From: UBA8752 sp049610565
GTDB taxonomy: Bacteria; Bacteroidota; Bacteroidia; Flavobacteriales_D; Sanyastnellaceae
Assembly (NCBI GenBank): GCA_049610565.1
Contig: JBMYZR010000005.1
Span: 1 to 64,000, forward strand
DNA length: 64,000 nucleotides
Direction: 5' to 3'
Under the pieces are notes generated by a model that was not told the DNA's origin, did not search any database, and saw only the letters and a list, made by a program, of their open reading frames with translations. The position numbers and the translations under genes are program-made. Positions 55,667 to 63,103 of this stretch are shown piece after piece. The number at the start of each line of letters is the position of its first letter. Position 1 is the first letter of the stretch.

Positions 55667-56241
55667 TAGCCCAGGTCGTCGAGGTCGTCGAGGGACGTGA
55701 AGCTGGGACCGGAATCCTCTTCGTCCTCGTCACCGGCGAGGTAGGCATCGAGTTCGGGGTCGCCGGTCTTCAGCGGTCCCTTGTCCTCCTCTTCGGGTTC
55801 GTCGAGGTCCATGCCGAGGTCGACCTCCTTGCTGAATTGGTCCGGGGCCTCCCCGAATTCCTGAGCGAGCAGGGGGAACTCAGGCGTCTCGCCGTCCTCC
55901 ACGCCGATGACCTCCACGTAGAAACACCACATGCGCAGGAAATCGTAGACGTAGACCATGCGGTCGTTGGCCGACGAGGCCAGCTCTTCGATCGCGATGG
56001 TGCGCATGGAAGGGTAGGGGTTGCCCTGGTCGTCCATGCCCATGTCCATCAGGGGCACTTCCCGTCCCCGTCCCCAATGCTCGTCGGACTGGAAGAACGA
56101 GGCCATTTCCCCCTCGCCGAAATCGAAGGCGGCGAGAATGCCGCGGTGCAGGTCCTCCAGGGGGGAGGTCCGGCCGATGAGGATGTCCCGGAAGACGTCT
56201 TCCTCAATGTCGATGATGACGCGGAATCGGAGGAGGTTCAT
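55663..56241 (-). CDS. Plasmid pRiA4b ORF-3-like protein (IS1096 passenger-like domain)
   Basis: 192 residues. The first 130 residues fit the pRiA4b ORF-3 family: LLRFRVIIDIEEDVFRDILI, then SPLEDLHRGILAAFDFGEGEMASFF, IAIEELASSANDRMVYVYDFLRMWCFYVEV. The C-terminal 60 residues are acidic and likely disordered (EPEEEDKGPLKTGDPELDAYLAGDEDEE). Despite the family name there is no sign of a mobile element; Bacteroidota carry it as a chromosomal gene before miaA. Function unknown. A TAAATTCG box lies 29 nt upstream of the ATG. Confidence 0.85.
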   Translation of the reverse strand: MNLLRFRVIIDIEEDVFRDILIGRTSPLEDLHRGILAAFDFGEGEMASFFQSDEHWGRGREVPLMDMGMDDQGNPYPSMRTIAIEELASSANDRMVYVYDFLRMWCFYVEVIGVEDGETPEFPLLAQEFGEAPDQFSKEVDLGMDLDEPEEEDKGPLKTGDPELDAYLAGDEDEEDSGPSFTSLDDLDDLGY

Positions 56242-56270
56242 GGTGGGCGTAATCTGCGCTGGGCTCGCCG

Positions 56271-56278
56271 CGAATTTA
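56271..56278 (-). promoter_or_regulatory. TAAATTCG -7 box of pRiA4b-like-miaA-mutS2 operon
   Basis: Minus-strand TAnnTTCG, 29 nt before the ATG at 56241. Confidence 0.48.
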
Positions 56279-56301
56279 GTTCATCTCTGCCTCGGACGCG
56301 T

Positions 56302-56309
56302 TAGTTTCG
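56302..56309 (+). promoter_or_regulatory. TAGTTTCG -7 box, TPR protein gene
   Basis: TAnnTTCG with 41 nt to ATG 56351, one of the longer leaders in the window; no start codon lies between. Confidence 0.42.
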
Positions 56310-56350
56310 CGCGGTCGCCCGGACCGGTCGACGCAGCTGAAGACCCGCCC

Positions 56351-56893
56351 ATGACCTTCCCCTTCGACACCCGCATCCTCAAGTTTGGACTCTCTGCTGC
56401 CGCCCTCGGCTACTCCGTCAATTTGTACTCCACCGGATACATCGGCAGTGGCGTGGGCATGACCATCCTGGGCATCCTCATCGGGCTCACGGGGTTGCGC
56501 AGCGTGCGGATGATCATGGTGGCCTTCCGCATCCAGCAGCAAAAGCTGGACAAGGCGAGGTCCATATTGGACGGCGTCAACCCGAATCACCTCTGGAAAA
56601 GCAGTCGGGGCCAGTATTGGTTCCTCAAGGGCAACCTGTTGCTGGAATCCAGCCTCACCGAGGCGGAAAAGGCCTTTCGTCAAGCGTTGGACATCGGCAT
56701 GAAGCGGGATGAGGAAAAGGCAGCGGTCATGCTCAACCTCGCTGCAATCCAGCACTCCAAGCGTCGTCCGAAAGAAGCCAAGGCCCTCATCGCGCAGGCC
56801 AAGCGGCTCGACAAGAAGGGCATGCTCAAGGGCGACATCAAGACCATCGAGAACGCGATCCGCAACCCGCAGCAGGTGTTGCGCCGTCGCTGA
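56351..56893 (+). CDS. Membrane-anchored TPR-like protein
   Basis: 180 residues from ATG 56351. Two hydrophobic segments in the first 60 residues (LKFGLSAAALGYSVNLYSTGY and GVGMTILGILIGLTGL) are followed by tetratricopeptide-like helices (KARSILDGVNPNHLWKSSRG, LLLESSLTEAEKAFRQALDIG, EEKAAVMLNLAAIQHSKRRP, AKALIAQAKRLDKKG). The basic tail ends NPQQVLRRR. It is a probable protein-interaction scaffold at the inner membrane; partner unknown. It diverges from the pRiA4b-like gene. Confidence 0.8.
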   Translation: MTFPFDTRILKFGLSAAALGYSVNLYSTGYIGSGVGMTILGILIGLTGLRSVRMIMVAFRIQQQKLDKARSILDGVNPNHLWKSSRGQYWFLKGNLLLESSLTEAEKAFRQALDIGMKRDEEKAAVMLNLAAIQHSKRRPKEAKALIAQAKRLDKKGMLKGDIKTIENAIRNPQQVLRRR

Positions 56894-56934
56894 TGCCGAC
56901 GAGGCGGTGCGCCGCCTTCACTGTGCGCACAACG

Positions 56935-57285
56935 TCAAAGTGAACGAGCCGGGCCGACAGCGCCGGTGGTGACCGTGCCCGTCCAATTGGGCAGGTGCTC
57001 CAGAGATGCGGACAGCGGATGGCCGCGCCTTACCTCCTGCAGTTCAAGGAGCCAATCCAACACCCGGTCCTGCGCTTTCAGATACAGGCCTTTCTGGGTC
57101 AGCCCGCCCAACGAGGCGGACCGGCTGCGGGCCTCGAACCGGACGAGGTAGTCGTGGGCATCCCGGGCAATTTGCTCGAAACGGTCCCGGCCTGCCGGAC
57201 AGGTGTCGACGTGGCGAGCGCATTGCTCCACTACATCCAGCAGCAACACGCGCACGGCTCGTCTCATTTCGACCACATCGGGCAT
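56935..57285 (-). CDS. Uncharacterised helical protein (116 aa)
   Basis: 116 residues from the ATG at 57285, mostly helical: MPDVVEMRRAVRVLLLDVVE, CPAGRDRFEQIARDAHDYLVRFEARSRSAS, GLYLKAQDRVLDWLLELQEV. It has two cysteines and no signal peptide or membrane segment. No family recognised. The call rests on coding-like composition and on a TACCTTCA box 4 nt before the ATG, the same geometry as at other genes. A longer in-frame extension runs antisense through the dehydrogenase gene and is rejected. It lies 66 bp downstream of the dehydrogenase gene. Confidence 0.6.
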   Translation of the reverse strand: MPDVVEMRRAVRVLLLDVVEQCARHVDTCPAGRDRFEQIARDAHDYLVRFEARSRSASLGGLTQKGLYLKAQDRVLDWLLELQEVRRGHPLSASLEHLPNWTGTVTTGAVGPARSL

Positions 57286-57289
57286 GCCC

Positions 57290-57297
57290 TGAAGGTA
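57290..57297 (-). promoter_or_regulatory. TACCTTCA box, uncharacterised helical protein gene
   Basis: Minus-strand TAnnTTCA, 4 nt before the ATG at 57285. Confidence 0.42.
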
Positions 57298-57350
57298 GAG
57301 GGGAGTTCTGACCCTCAGGCCATTGTGGGCGTCCTGTTGAAAAGTGAAGC

Positions 57351-59369
57351 TCAGTAGGCGAGCAGCCCGTCGAGGGCCTCGCCCAGTTGCGCATTGCCGA
57401 GATAGGCGGCCTCGAGGGTGGGCGCGAAAGGGATGGGGGTGTCGATGGAGGCGACCCGTTGCACGGGGGCGTCCAGCTGCTCGAAGCAGGCCGATTGGAT
57501 GCGCGCGGCAAGCTCGGCGCCAATGCCGCCCGTCAGGTTGTCCTCGTGCAGGACGAGAATCCGCCCGGCGGCGTTGGCTGAGGCATAGACGCCCTCCCAG
57601 TCGAGGGGCGCCAGCGTCCTCAGGTCCAGCACACCGATTTCCGTGCCATCCTGTTCGCGGCGGCGATCGGCTTCCTCCAGCGCCCAATGGACGCCCATGC
57701 CGTAGGTGACGATCAGGGCATCCTGCGCCTTGCCGATGAGCCTGGACTTGCCGAACTCGAGGCTGTAGTCGTTGGTCGGCACCTCGGCGCTCAGGCTGCG
57801 GTAGAGGGCCTTGTGCTCGAAGAACAGCACGGGGTTCGGGGTGTCGATGGCCCTGGCGAGCAGCCCTTTGGCATCCTCGGGGAAGGCGGGGTAGGCGATC
57901 ATCAAGCCCGGGACATGGAAGAACCAGGCTTCGTTGGACTGGCTGTGGAACGGTCCGGCGGCGACACCGGCTCCGGTGGGCATCCGGACGACCACGTCCG
58001 CATTCTGTCCCCACCGCCAGTGGAGCTTCGCGAGGTTGTTGACGATCTGGTTGAAGCCGCAGGTCACGAAGTCGGCGAACTGCATTTCCACCATGGCCTT
58101 GGATCCGGCGATGGACAGTCCCAAGGCGGTGCCCACGATGGCGCTCTCGCACAACGGCGTGTTCCGCACTCGGCCATGGCCGAACCGGTCAACGAACCCG
58201 TCGGTGACCTTGAAGACGCCCCCGTAGTCGCCGATGTCCTGGCCCATGAGGACGAGGTTGGGGTGCCGTTCCATGGCCTGCCCGAGTCCGTCGGACACGG
58301 CATCGATGAAGCGCATCTCCTTGCTGTCGCTGCCCGGGGCGCGCAGGACGACGGTCTCCTGCCGGAACAACCGGGCGGTTTCCGCCTCCACATCGGCCTC
58401 TACCTCGGGCTCGGCCTCGGCGACCTTCAGGGCGCGGGCGATGTCGTTCTTGTGGGCGGTTTTCATCGCCTCGAGGCGCTCCTCGTTGAGCACCTTCCGG
58501 TCCATGAGGAACTCCACGTAGCGGTCGACCGGGTCGTTCTGTTCCCATGCCTCGATGAGGCCTTCGGGGTAATACTTCGTGCCGCTGGCCTCCTCGTGAC
58601 CACGCCGGCGGAACGTCTCGAATTCCAGCAGGATGGGCCGGGGCCGTTCGCGCACGGATGCAGCCGCCTTGGACACGGCATCATACACGGCGAGGACGTC
58701 GTTGCCATTGACCCGGATGGCGTCTTCCTCGGGGATTCCGTAGCCCGGGGCCTTGTCCACGAAATGGGCACAGCGGAATTGCTGGCTGCTCGGCGTGGAC
58801 AGTCCCCAGTGGTTGCTTTCGATGCAGAACAACACCGGCAGTTGCCAGACGGTCGCGACGTTGAGCGCTTCGTGGAAGTCCCCTTCGCTGGTCGCGCCAT
58901 CCCCGGTGAAGACGAGGGTCGCCTTGCCCGCATCCTCCAACAGGGAGGCCAGCGCAATGCCATCGGCGATGCCCAGCTGGGGACCGAGGTGGCTGATCAT
59001 GCCCACGATGTGGTGGGGCATGCTGCCGAAGTGGAAGCTGCGGTCGTGGCCCTGGGTGAATCCGGACGCCTTGCCCTGGAATTGGGCGAAGAGGTCGGTC
59101 AATTCGATGCCCCGGGTGGTGAAGACGCCGAGGTTGCGGTGCATCGGCAGGATGAACTCGTCGGGATTCAACGCGGCGGCGCACCCCACAGAGATGGCCT
59201 CCTGGCCCATGCCGCTGAACCATTTGCTGATTCGGCCCTGCCGCAGCAGGCTGAGCATTTTCTCTTCAATGAGCCGCGGGAGCAGAAGTTGATCCAGCAG
59301 GCTGAGCATCCGGTCTGCATCCAGACCGCGGTCCTCGATGCGCAAAGTGGGGATGTCGGGTGTCGACAT
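57351..59369 (-). CDS. Fused E1 alpha-beta subunit of a branched-chain-type 2-oxoacid dehydrogenase
   Basis: 672 residues. The alpha part (about 1-330) has SKWFSGMGQEAISVGCAAAL, PMHRNLGVF, and the thiamine-diphosphate motif GDGATSEGDFHEALNVATVW ending in N. The beta part (about 345-672) begins MRFIDAVSDGLGQAMERHPN and has VLMGQDIGDYGGVFKVTDGF, TPLCESAIVGTALGLSIAG, EMQFADF and a transketolase C-terminal domain (ILVLHEDNLTGGIGAELAA). An acidic linker (AEAEPEVEADVEAE) joins them. It decarboxylates 2-oxo acids onto the lipoyl group of E2. E2 and E3 are not in the window. A perfect TAGATTTG box lies 4 nt before the ATG. Confidence 0.94.
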   Translation of the reverse strand: MSTPDIPTLRIEDRGLDADRMLSLLDQLLLPRLIEEKMLSLLRQGRISKWFSGMGQEAISVGCAAALNPDEFILPMHRNLGVFTTRGIELTDLFAQFQGKASGFTQGHDRSFHFGSMPHHIVGMISHLGPQLGIADGIALASLLEDAGKATLVFTGDGATSEGDFHEALNVATVWQLPVLFCIESNHWGLSTPSSQQFRCAHFVDKAPGYGIPEEDAIRVNGNDVLAVYDAVSKAAASVRERPRPILLEFETFRRRGHEEASGTKYYPEGLIEAWEQNDPVDRYVEFLMDRKVLNEERLEAMKTAHKNDIARALKVAEAEPEVEADVEAETARLFRQETVVLRAPGSDSKEMRFIDAVSDGLGQAMERHPNLVLMGQDIGDYGGVFKVTDGFVDRFGHGRVRNTPLCESAIVGTALGLSIAGSKAMVEMQFADFVTCGFNQIVNNLAKLHWRWGQNADVVVRMPTGAGVAAGPFHSQSNEAWFFHVPGLMIAYPAFPEDAKGLLARAIDTPNPVLFFEHKALYRSLSAEVPTNDYSLEFGKSRLIGKAQDALIVTYGMGVHWALEEADRRREQDGTEIGVLDLRTLAPLDWEGVYASANAAGRILVLHEDNLTGGIGAELAARIQSACFEQLDAPVQRVASIDTPIPFAPTLEAAYLGNAQLGEALDGLLAY

Positions 59370-59373
59370 GCTC

Positions 59374-59381
59374 CAAATCTA
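59374..59381 (-). promoter_or_regulatory. TAGATTTG -7 box, E1 alpha-beta gene
   Basis: Exact TAnnTTTG on the minus strand, 4 nt before the ATG at 59369. Confidence 0.68.
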
Positions 59382-59417
59382 CTTCCGGCCCGAGGTGAGC
59401 GGGCATGGTGCCCGGCG

Positions 59418-59425
59418 TAATTTGC
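59418..59425 (+). promoter_or_regulatory. TAATTTGC box, COG2509 flavoprotein gene
   Basis: TAATTTG followed by C, 8 nt before ATG 59434. Same variant as at the M23 peptidase gene. Confidence 0.45.
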
Positions 59426-59433
59426 CGCGGAGT

Positions 59434-61029
59434 ATGAACACCCGTCTGTCATCCGCGCCGCAAGACGTCCCCCGCGAGGAGGTCGTGCTGCGCCTGCTGC
59501 CGGAACTCGCCCACGACCGCGAGGCCATCGAGCGCGCGCTCCGCAGGCAGGTGGGGGAGCTGGGCGACTGGGTGGTGCTCCGGCGCAGCCTCGATGCCCG
59601 GAAACACCCCGCCACCGTCGAGTTGCGGGTGGCCCTCGGGCTGGACGCCGTCCCCGCCCGCCGGGGAAGGTGGCAATCCGTGGAGGGCGCACCGGAAGTG
59701 GTGGTCGTGGGCGCTGGACCTGCTGGATTGTTCTGCGCACTGAGACTGATTGAACTGGGGCTGCGCCCCATTGTCCTCGAACGGGGAAAGGCCGTGCGCG
59801 AGCGCCGTCGGGACCTCGTGGCCCTCATCCGGGAAGGTCGGGTGGATCCGGAGTCCAACTACTGTTTCGGCGAGGGCGGAGCCGGCACCTACTCGGACGG
59901 CAAGCTCTACACGCGGGCCAAGAAGCGCGGCGATTGGCACGCCGCCCTCGGCTGGTTCGTGGAACACGGCGCAGACCCGGACATTCTGGTGGACACCCAT
60001 CCCCACATCGGCACCAACAAGCTGCCGGGCATCATCGAGGCCATGCGGGAGCGCATCGTTTCCTGCGGCGGAGAGGTGCGGTTCGGCGTCCGGGTGGATG
60101 GGCTCCTTCGGAACGCAGAGGGGCGGGTGCTCGGCGTGCGGACTCCGGAAGCGGAACTGCGTGCCGAGGGGGTCGTCCTGGCCACCGGTCACGGTGCGCG
60201 CGATGTCTTCGCGTGGATGGCCGAGGAAGGCCTGGCCATCGAACGCAAGCCCTTTGCCCTCGGCGTGCGCATTGAGCACCCCCAGAGCTGGGTCGACCAA
60301 CGGCAATACCGACTTGCGTCGGGCGAGCAGGCCGGTGCGCGCCACCTTCCGCCGGCCGCGTACTCCTTGGTCACACAAGCCAAGGGAGGCGGCGTCTTTT
60401 CGTTTTGCATGTGCCCCGGCGGCGTCATTGCACCCTGCGCCACGGAGGATGGGGAAATCGTCACCAATGGATGGAGCCCGTCCAAGCGCAACAACGCGTG
60501 GGCCAACAGCGGCATCGTCACTACGGTGGAGGAAGCCGATCTCGATGCGGCGGGCCACACCGGCCCCTTGGGCGGCGTCGAGTTCCAGCGCGAGGTCGAA
60601 CAGGCCTGCCACCGGGCTGGTGGCGGCGGCCAAGTGGCGCCGGCTCAAAGGCTGACGGATTTCGTGATGCGAAGGACCTCGAAGGACCTGCCGGATTGCA
60701 GTTACCTCGCCGGGTTGCGGTCGGTCGACCTGACCCGGTTGTTGCCGGGGTTCATCGTCGACCGGTTGATTCCCGGCATTCGGGATTTCGAACGGAAGAT
60801 GCCCGGGTACCTGCACCCCGACGCCATTGTCGTGGCGCCGGAAAGCCGCACATCCAGCCCGGTTCGCATGGTGCGGGACCGCACAACCTGCATGATGCCC
60901 GGCGCCGAGGGCCTGTATCCCTGCGGCGAAGGGGCCGGGTATGCCGGTGGCATCCTGTCTGCCGCGATGGACGGCATGCGGGTGGCCGCCGCCCTGGCGG
61001 AACAGGTGCCCGCTTCCGCAAAAGGCTGA
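59434..61029 (+). CDS. FAD-dependent dehydrogenase of the COG2509 family
   Basis: 531 residues from ATG 59434. An N-terminal domain of about 85 residues (EEVVLRLLPELAHDREAIERALRRQVG, DWVVLRRSLDARK) precedes the FAD-binding Rossmann fold VVVVGAGPAGLFCALRLIELGLRPIVLERG. Family motifs: SNYCFGEGGAGTYSDGKLYTR, HPHIGTNKLPGIIEAMRERI, LATGHGARDVF, GGVFSFCMCPGGVIAPCATEDGEIVTNGWSPSKRNN and a C-terminal GLYPCGEGAGYAGGILSAAMDG. The physiological substrate of these proteins is unknown. Divergent from the E1 gene. Confidence 0.92.
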   Translation: MNTRLSSAPQDVPREEVVLRLLPELAHDREAIERALRRQVGELGDWVVLRRSLDARKHPATVELRVALGLDAVPARRGRWQSVEGAPEVVVVGAGPAGLFCALRLIELGLRPIVLERGKAVRERRRDLVALIREGRVDPESNYCFGEGGAGTYSDGKLYTRAKKRGDWHAALGWFVEHGADPDILVDTHPHIGTNKLPGIIEAMRERIVSCGGEVRFGVRVDGLLRNAEGRVLGVRTPEAELRAEGVVLATGHGARDVFAWMAEEGLAIERKPFALGVRIEHPQSWVDQRQYRLASGEQAGARHLPPAAYSLVTQAKGGGVFSFCMCPGGVIAPCATEDGEIVTNGWSPSKRNNAWANSGIVTTVEEADLDAAGHTGPLGGVEFQREVEQACHRAGGGGQVAPAQRLTDFVMRRTSKDLPDCSYLAGLRSVDLTRLLPGFIVDRLIPGIRDFERKMPGYLHPDAIVVAPESRTSSPVRMVRDRTTCMMPGAEGLYPCGEGAGYAGGILSAAMDGMRVAAALAEQVPASAKG

Positions 61030-61033
61030 ACGG

Positions 61034-61063
61034 CGCCCCGCAGGGCCCCGTTGCCGCGGGGCG
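61034..61063. terminator. GC-rich hairpin between convergent genes
   Basis: CGCCCCGC (61034-61041) and GCGGGGCG (61056-61063), perfect 8-bp stem with a 14-nt loop. It fills the gap between the COG2509 stop and the convergent SPOR-protein stop. There is no T-tract on either side, so terminator function is uncertain. Confidence 0.45.
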
Positions 61064-63061
61064 TCAGTCCTCGAGAAGAATCAGTGCCTCCGCCACGGGG
61101 ACGATGCGGCCCGAGACCTCACCGACCACGAAGGCGTCGGGGAAACCGGCGGATTGGGTCGCGGGCAACGCCATGCGGGCCTCCGCAATGGACGCGTAGC
61201 GGCCCTGGAAGTAGCGGTGCCACCCCGGCGCCTCCCGGTGTTCGACCTCCCCGAGATCGAGGAAGGCGTTGAGGGCGTCCGTGGAGACCTGGTCCTTCAG
61301 TGCGCCCAGCTGGATGCGGAAGGTCACCTTGTCGGCATCGAACTGGGGTGTGCTGGCGTCCGCCAACTCCGTTTCACCGACTTCATTGGACGCGCTGCCT
61401 TGGGAATACGTGGTCACGAAGGCCCCGATGAAGCCCCGCTCTTCCATGGTGGATTTGTGGGCCTGGGCCTCGGTCAAAGTGCTGAAGGCAGGGCTCACCA
61501 CGCGGGTCAGACCATCTTCACCCCGGAACCGCACCACGTTGAGGCCGGCAAAGAGGTTGTCGAGCTCTTCTTCAGCCGGTGCGCGGAAGGCGCCCAGCTG
61601 CACCCGGTAGTGGTCAGGCGCAGCGACTGCCACGTCTGCCTCGACCTCCTCGATCTCCTCGATGTCCTCGTGCCCCTCTGCCACAGCGACGGAGGCGGGC
61701 GCCTCAGGCTCGATGATTTCCGGCTCCAGGCCGTGTTCCTCGAGGACTTCAACGGCACGGTCTGCCGCCACGGGATCGGGGCCAACCTGCACTTCGATGG
61801 CTTCCGACGTCTCCTTCAGGTGGGCAAAGGCCAGCAGGGAGTGCTGTTCGGCCGACGTCCATCCGTTCTCCGGCTTGGGGACGCGCACGGTGAAGCCGCT
61901 CCAGTCGGTCAGGTCGGACGCGACCTGTCCACGGATGGTGTCCCAATCGGCGGTGGACGCCATCAGCGGGTCGATCACGACCCCCCGGCCATCCACACGC
62001 GTGTGACGTGAATTCGGCTCCTCATCGCGGTAATCGGCATAGCCGTCTCCGTCGGAATCGACCGGACAGCCGTCCGCGTCGACCTCCACTCCGGCAGGGC
62101 TGCCGGGACAGCGGTCCCGGAGGTTGTCCACCCCGTCGCCATCGGTGTCCATCGCGGCCAGCAAGGCCGCATCCACGGACGTCATGCCCGGAACCACAGG
62201 GGGCGGCGCCACCTTCTTGCCCAGCTTGCCGAGCCGGATGCCCAGCCCGAAGAATCCGCTGGCCAGCGCGTCCCCGGAGAGGATGCGGCCGGAATTCTGG
62301 TGGTCGACGGCATCGGTCAGTCCGAGCCAGCCGCCCAGGCCCATGCGCATGCGGACCCGCGGACTGACGTCCATCCGGACGCCGATCTGGGCCGGGATGG
62401 CCAGGCTGCGGCCCGATCCAGCTGCGCTCTCCACGCCGGAGAGGTCGCTTTCGTAGGTGTAATCGCGGCGAAGGATGGTCGCGTTGCCATCGTGGTCGCC
62501 GGCTTCATCGATGTCACGCAGGGTGCCGTCCGACCAGAGGTGGTAGGTGCGGCCCAGCGCGTCTTCGAGGTCCTGTTTCATGATGTGGTCCACGTGCGCG
62601 ATGCCGATGCCGATGAAGGGCTGGAATCCGGTCGTGATGCGCGCATTGCGGGTGGTGGCCTTCTGGGTCTCGTTCTTGGCGAGCGAATAGTTGACCATCA
62701 CGGCGGCGGACTGGATTTCCGTCTGGAGTCCATTGATGTAGCCGTCATCGGTCACGATCTGGGTGCGCGCGCCCTGAAATTCCACTTCCCACGGGCCGTT
62801 CCATCGGGCCTGGATGGACAGTGCCTGACCGAAGCCGGTGTTGCCCAGGTGGTGGGCACCATAAGAGCGGGTCCGTTCCGTGTGCAGGGTCGTCGGCCCC
62901 ATCTGCAAACCGGCGTGGATGGCGGCCGGTTGGCCGTTCGGCGCACTTTGGCCGCTGGCCGTCTGGGTCGAGGCCGGCAGCAGAAAGGCAATCAACGTGG
63001 CCGTTGCGCACTCAAGAAGGCGTCGGGCAACCGTGTGGGTGTGGGTAAACATGGAGAACAT
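61064..63061 (-). CDS. Outer-membrane barrel protein with TSP3 repeats and two SPOR domains
   Basis: 665 residues from the ATG at 63061; an in-frame ATG at 63082 would add seven. Signal peptide (LIAFLLPASTQTASGQ), a beta-barrel-like domain (about 40-290; VNYSLAKNETQKATTRNARI, MRMGLGGWLGLTDAV), thrombospondin type 3 calcium repeats (DTDGDGVDNLRDRCPGSPAG, DADGCPVDSDGDGYADYRDE; about 305-345), a linker, and two SPOR-like domains (YRVQLGAFRAPAEEELDNLF, about 490-560; FRIQLGALKDQVSTDALNAF, about 585-655). SPOR domains bind denuded peptidoglycan at septa, so this protein may tie the outer membrane to the wall. The order barrel-TSP3 recalls OmpA-type proteins with SPOR in place of the OmpA domain. 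Confidence 0.85.
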   Translation of the reverse strand: MFSMFTHTHTVARRLLECATATLIAFLLPASTQTASGQSAPNGQPAAIHAGLQMGPTTLHTERTRSYGAHHLGNTGFGQALSIQARWNGPWEVEFQGARTQIVTDDGYINGLQTEIQSAAVMVNYSLAKNETQKATTRNARITTGFQPFIGIGIAHVDHIMKQDLEDALGRTYHLWSDGTLRDIDEAGDHDGNATILRRDYTYESDLSGVESAAGSGRSLAIPAQIGVRMDVSPRVRMRMGLGGWLGLTDAVDHQNSGRILSGDALASGFFGLGIRLGKLGKKVAPPPVVPGMTSVDAALLAAMDTDGDGVDNLRDRCPGSPAGVEVDADGCPVDSDGDGYADYRDEEPNSRHTRVDGRGVVIDPLMASTADWDTIRGQVASDLTDWSGFTVRVPKPENGWTSAEQHSLLAFAHLKETSEAIEVQVGPDPVAADRAVEVLEEHGLEPEIIEPEAPASVAVAEGHEDIEEIEEVEADVAVAAPDHYRVQLGAFRAPAEEELDNLFAGLNVVRFRGEDGLTRVVSPAFSTLTEAQAHKSTMEERGFIGAFVTTYSQGSASNEVGETELADASTPQFDADKVTFRIQLGALKDQVSTDALNAFLDLGEVEHREAPGWHRYFQGRYASIAEARMALPATQSAGFPDAFVVGEVSGRIVPVAEALILLED

Positions 63062-63103
63062 GATGTGGCGTTCACGCTCCATACGGGAAGGGGAGGGCGA
63101 GGG

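Noticed and set aside
55663..56241. Mobile element suggested by the pRiA4b/IS1096 family name
   Set aside because: No transposase, inverted repeats or target duplications are visible, and the gene is coupled to miaA.
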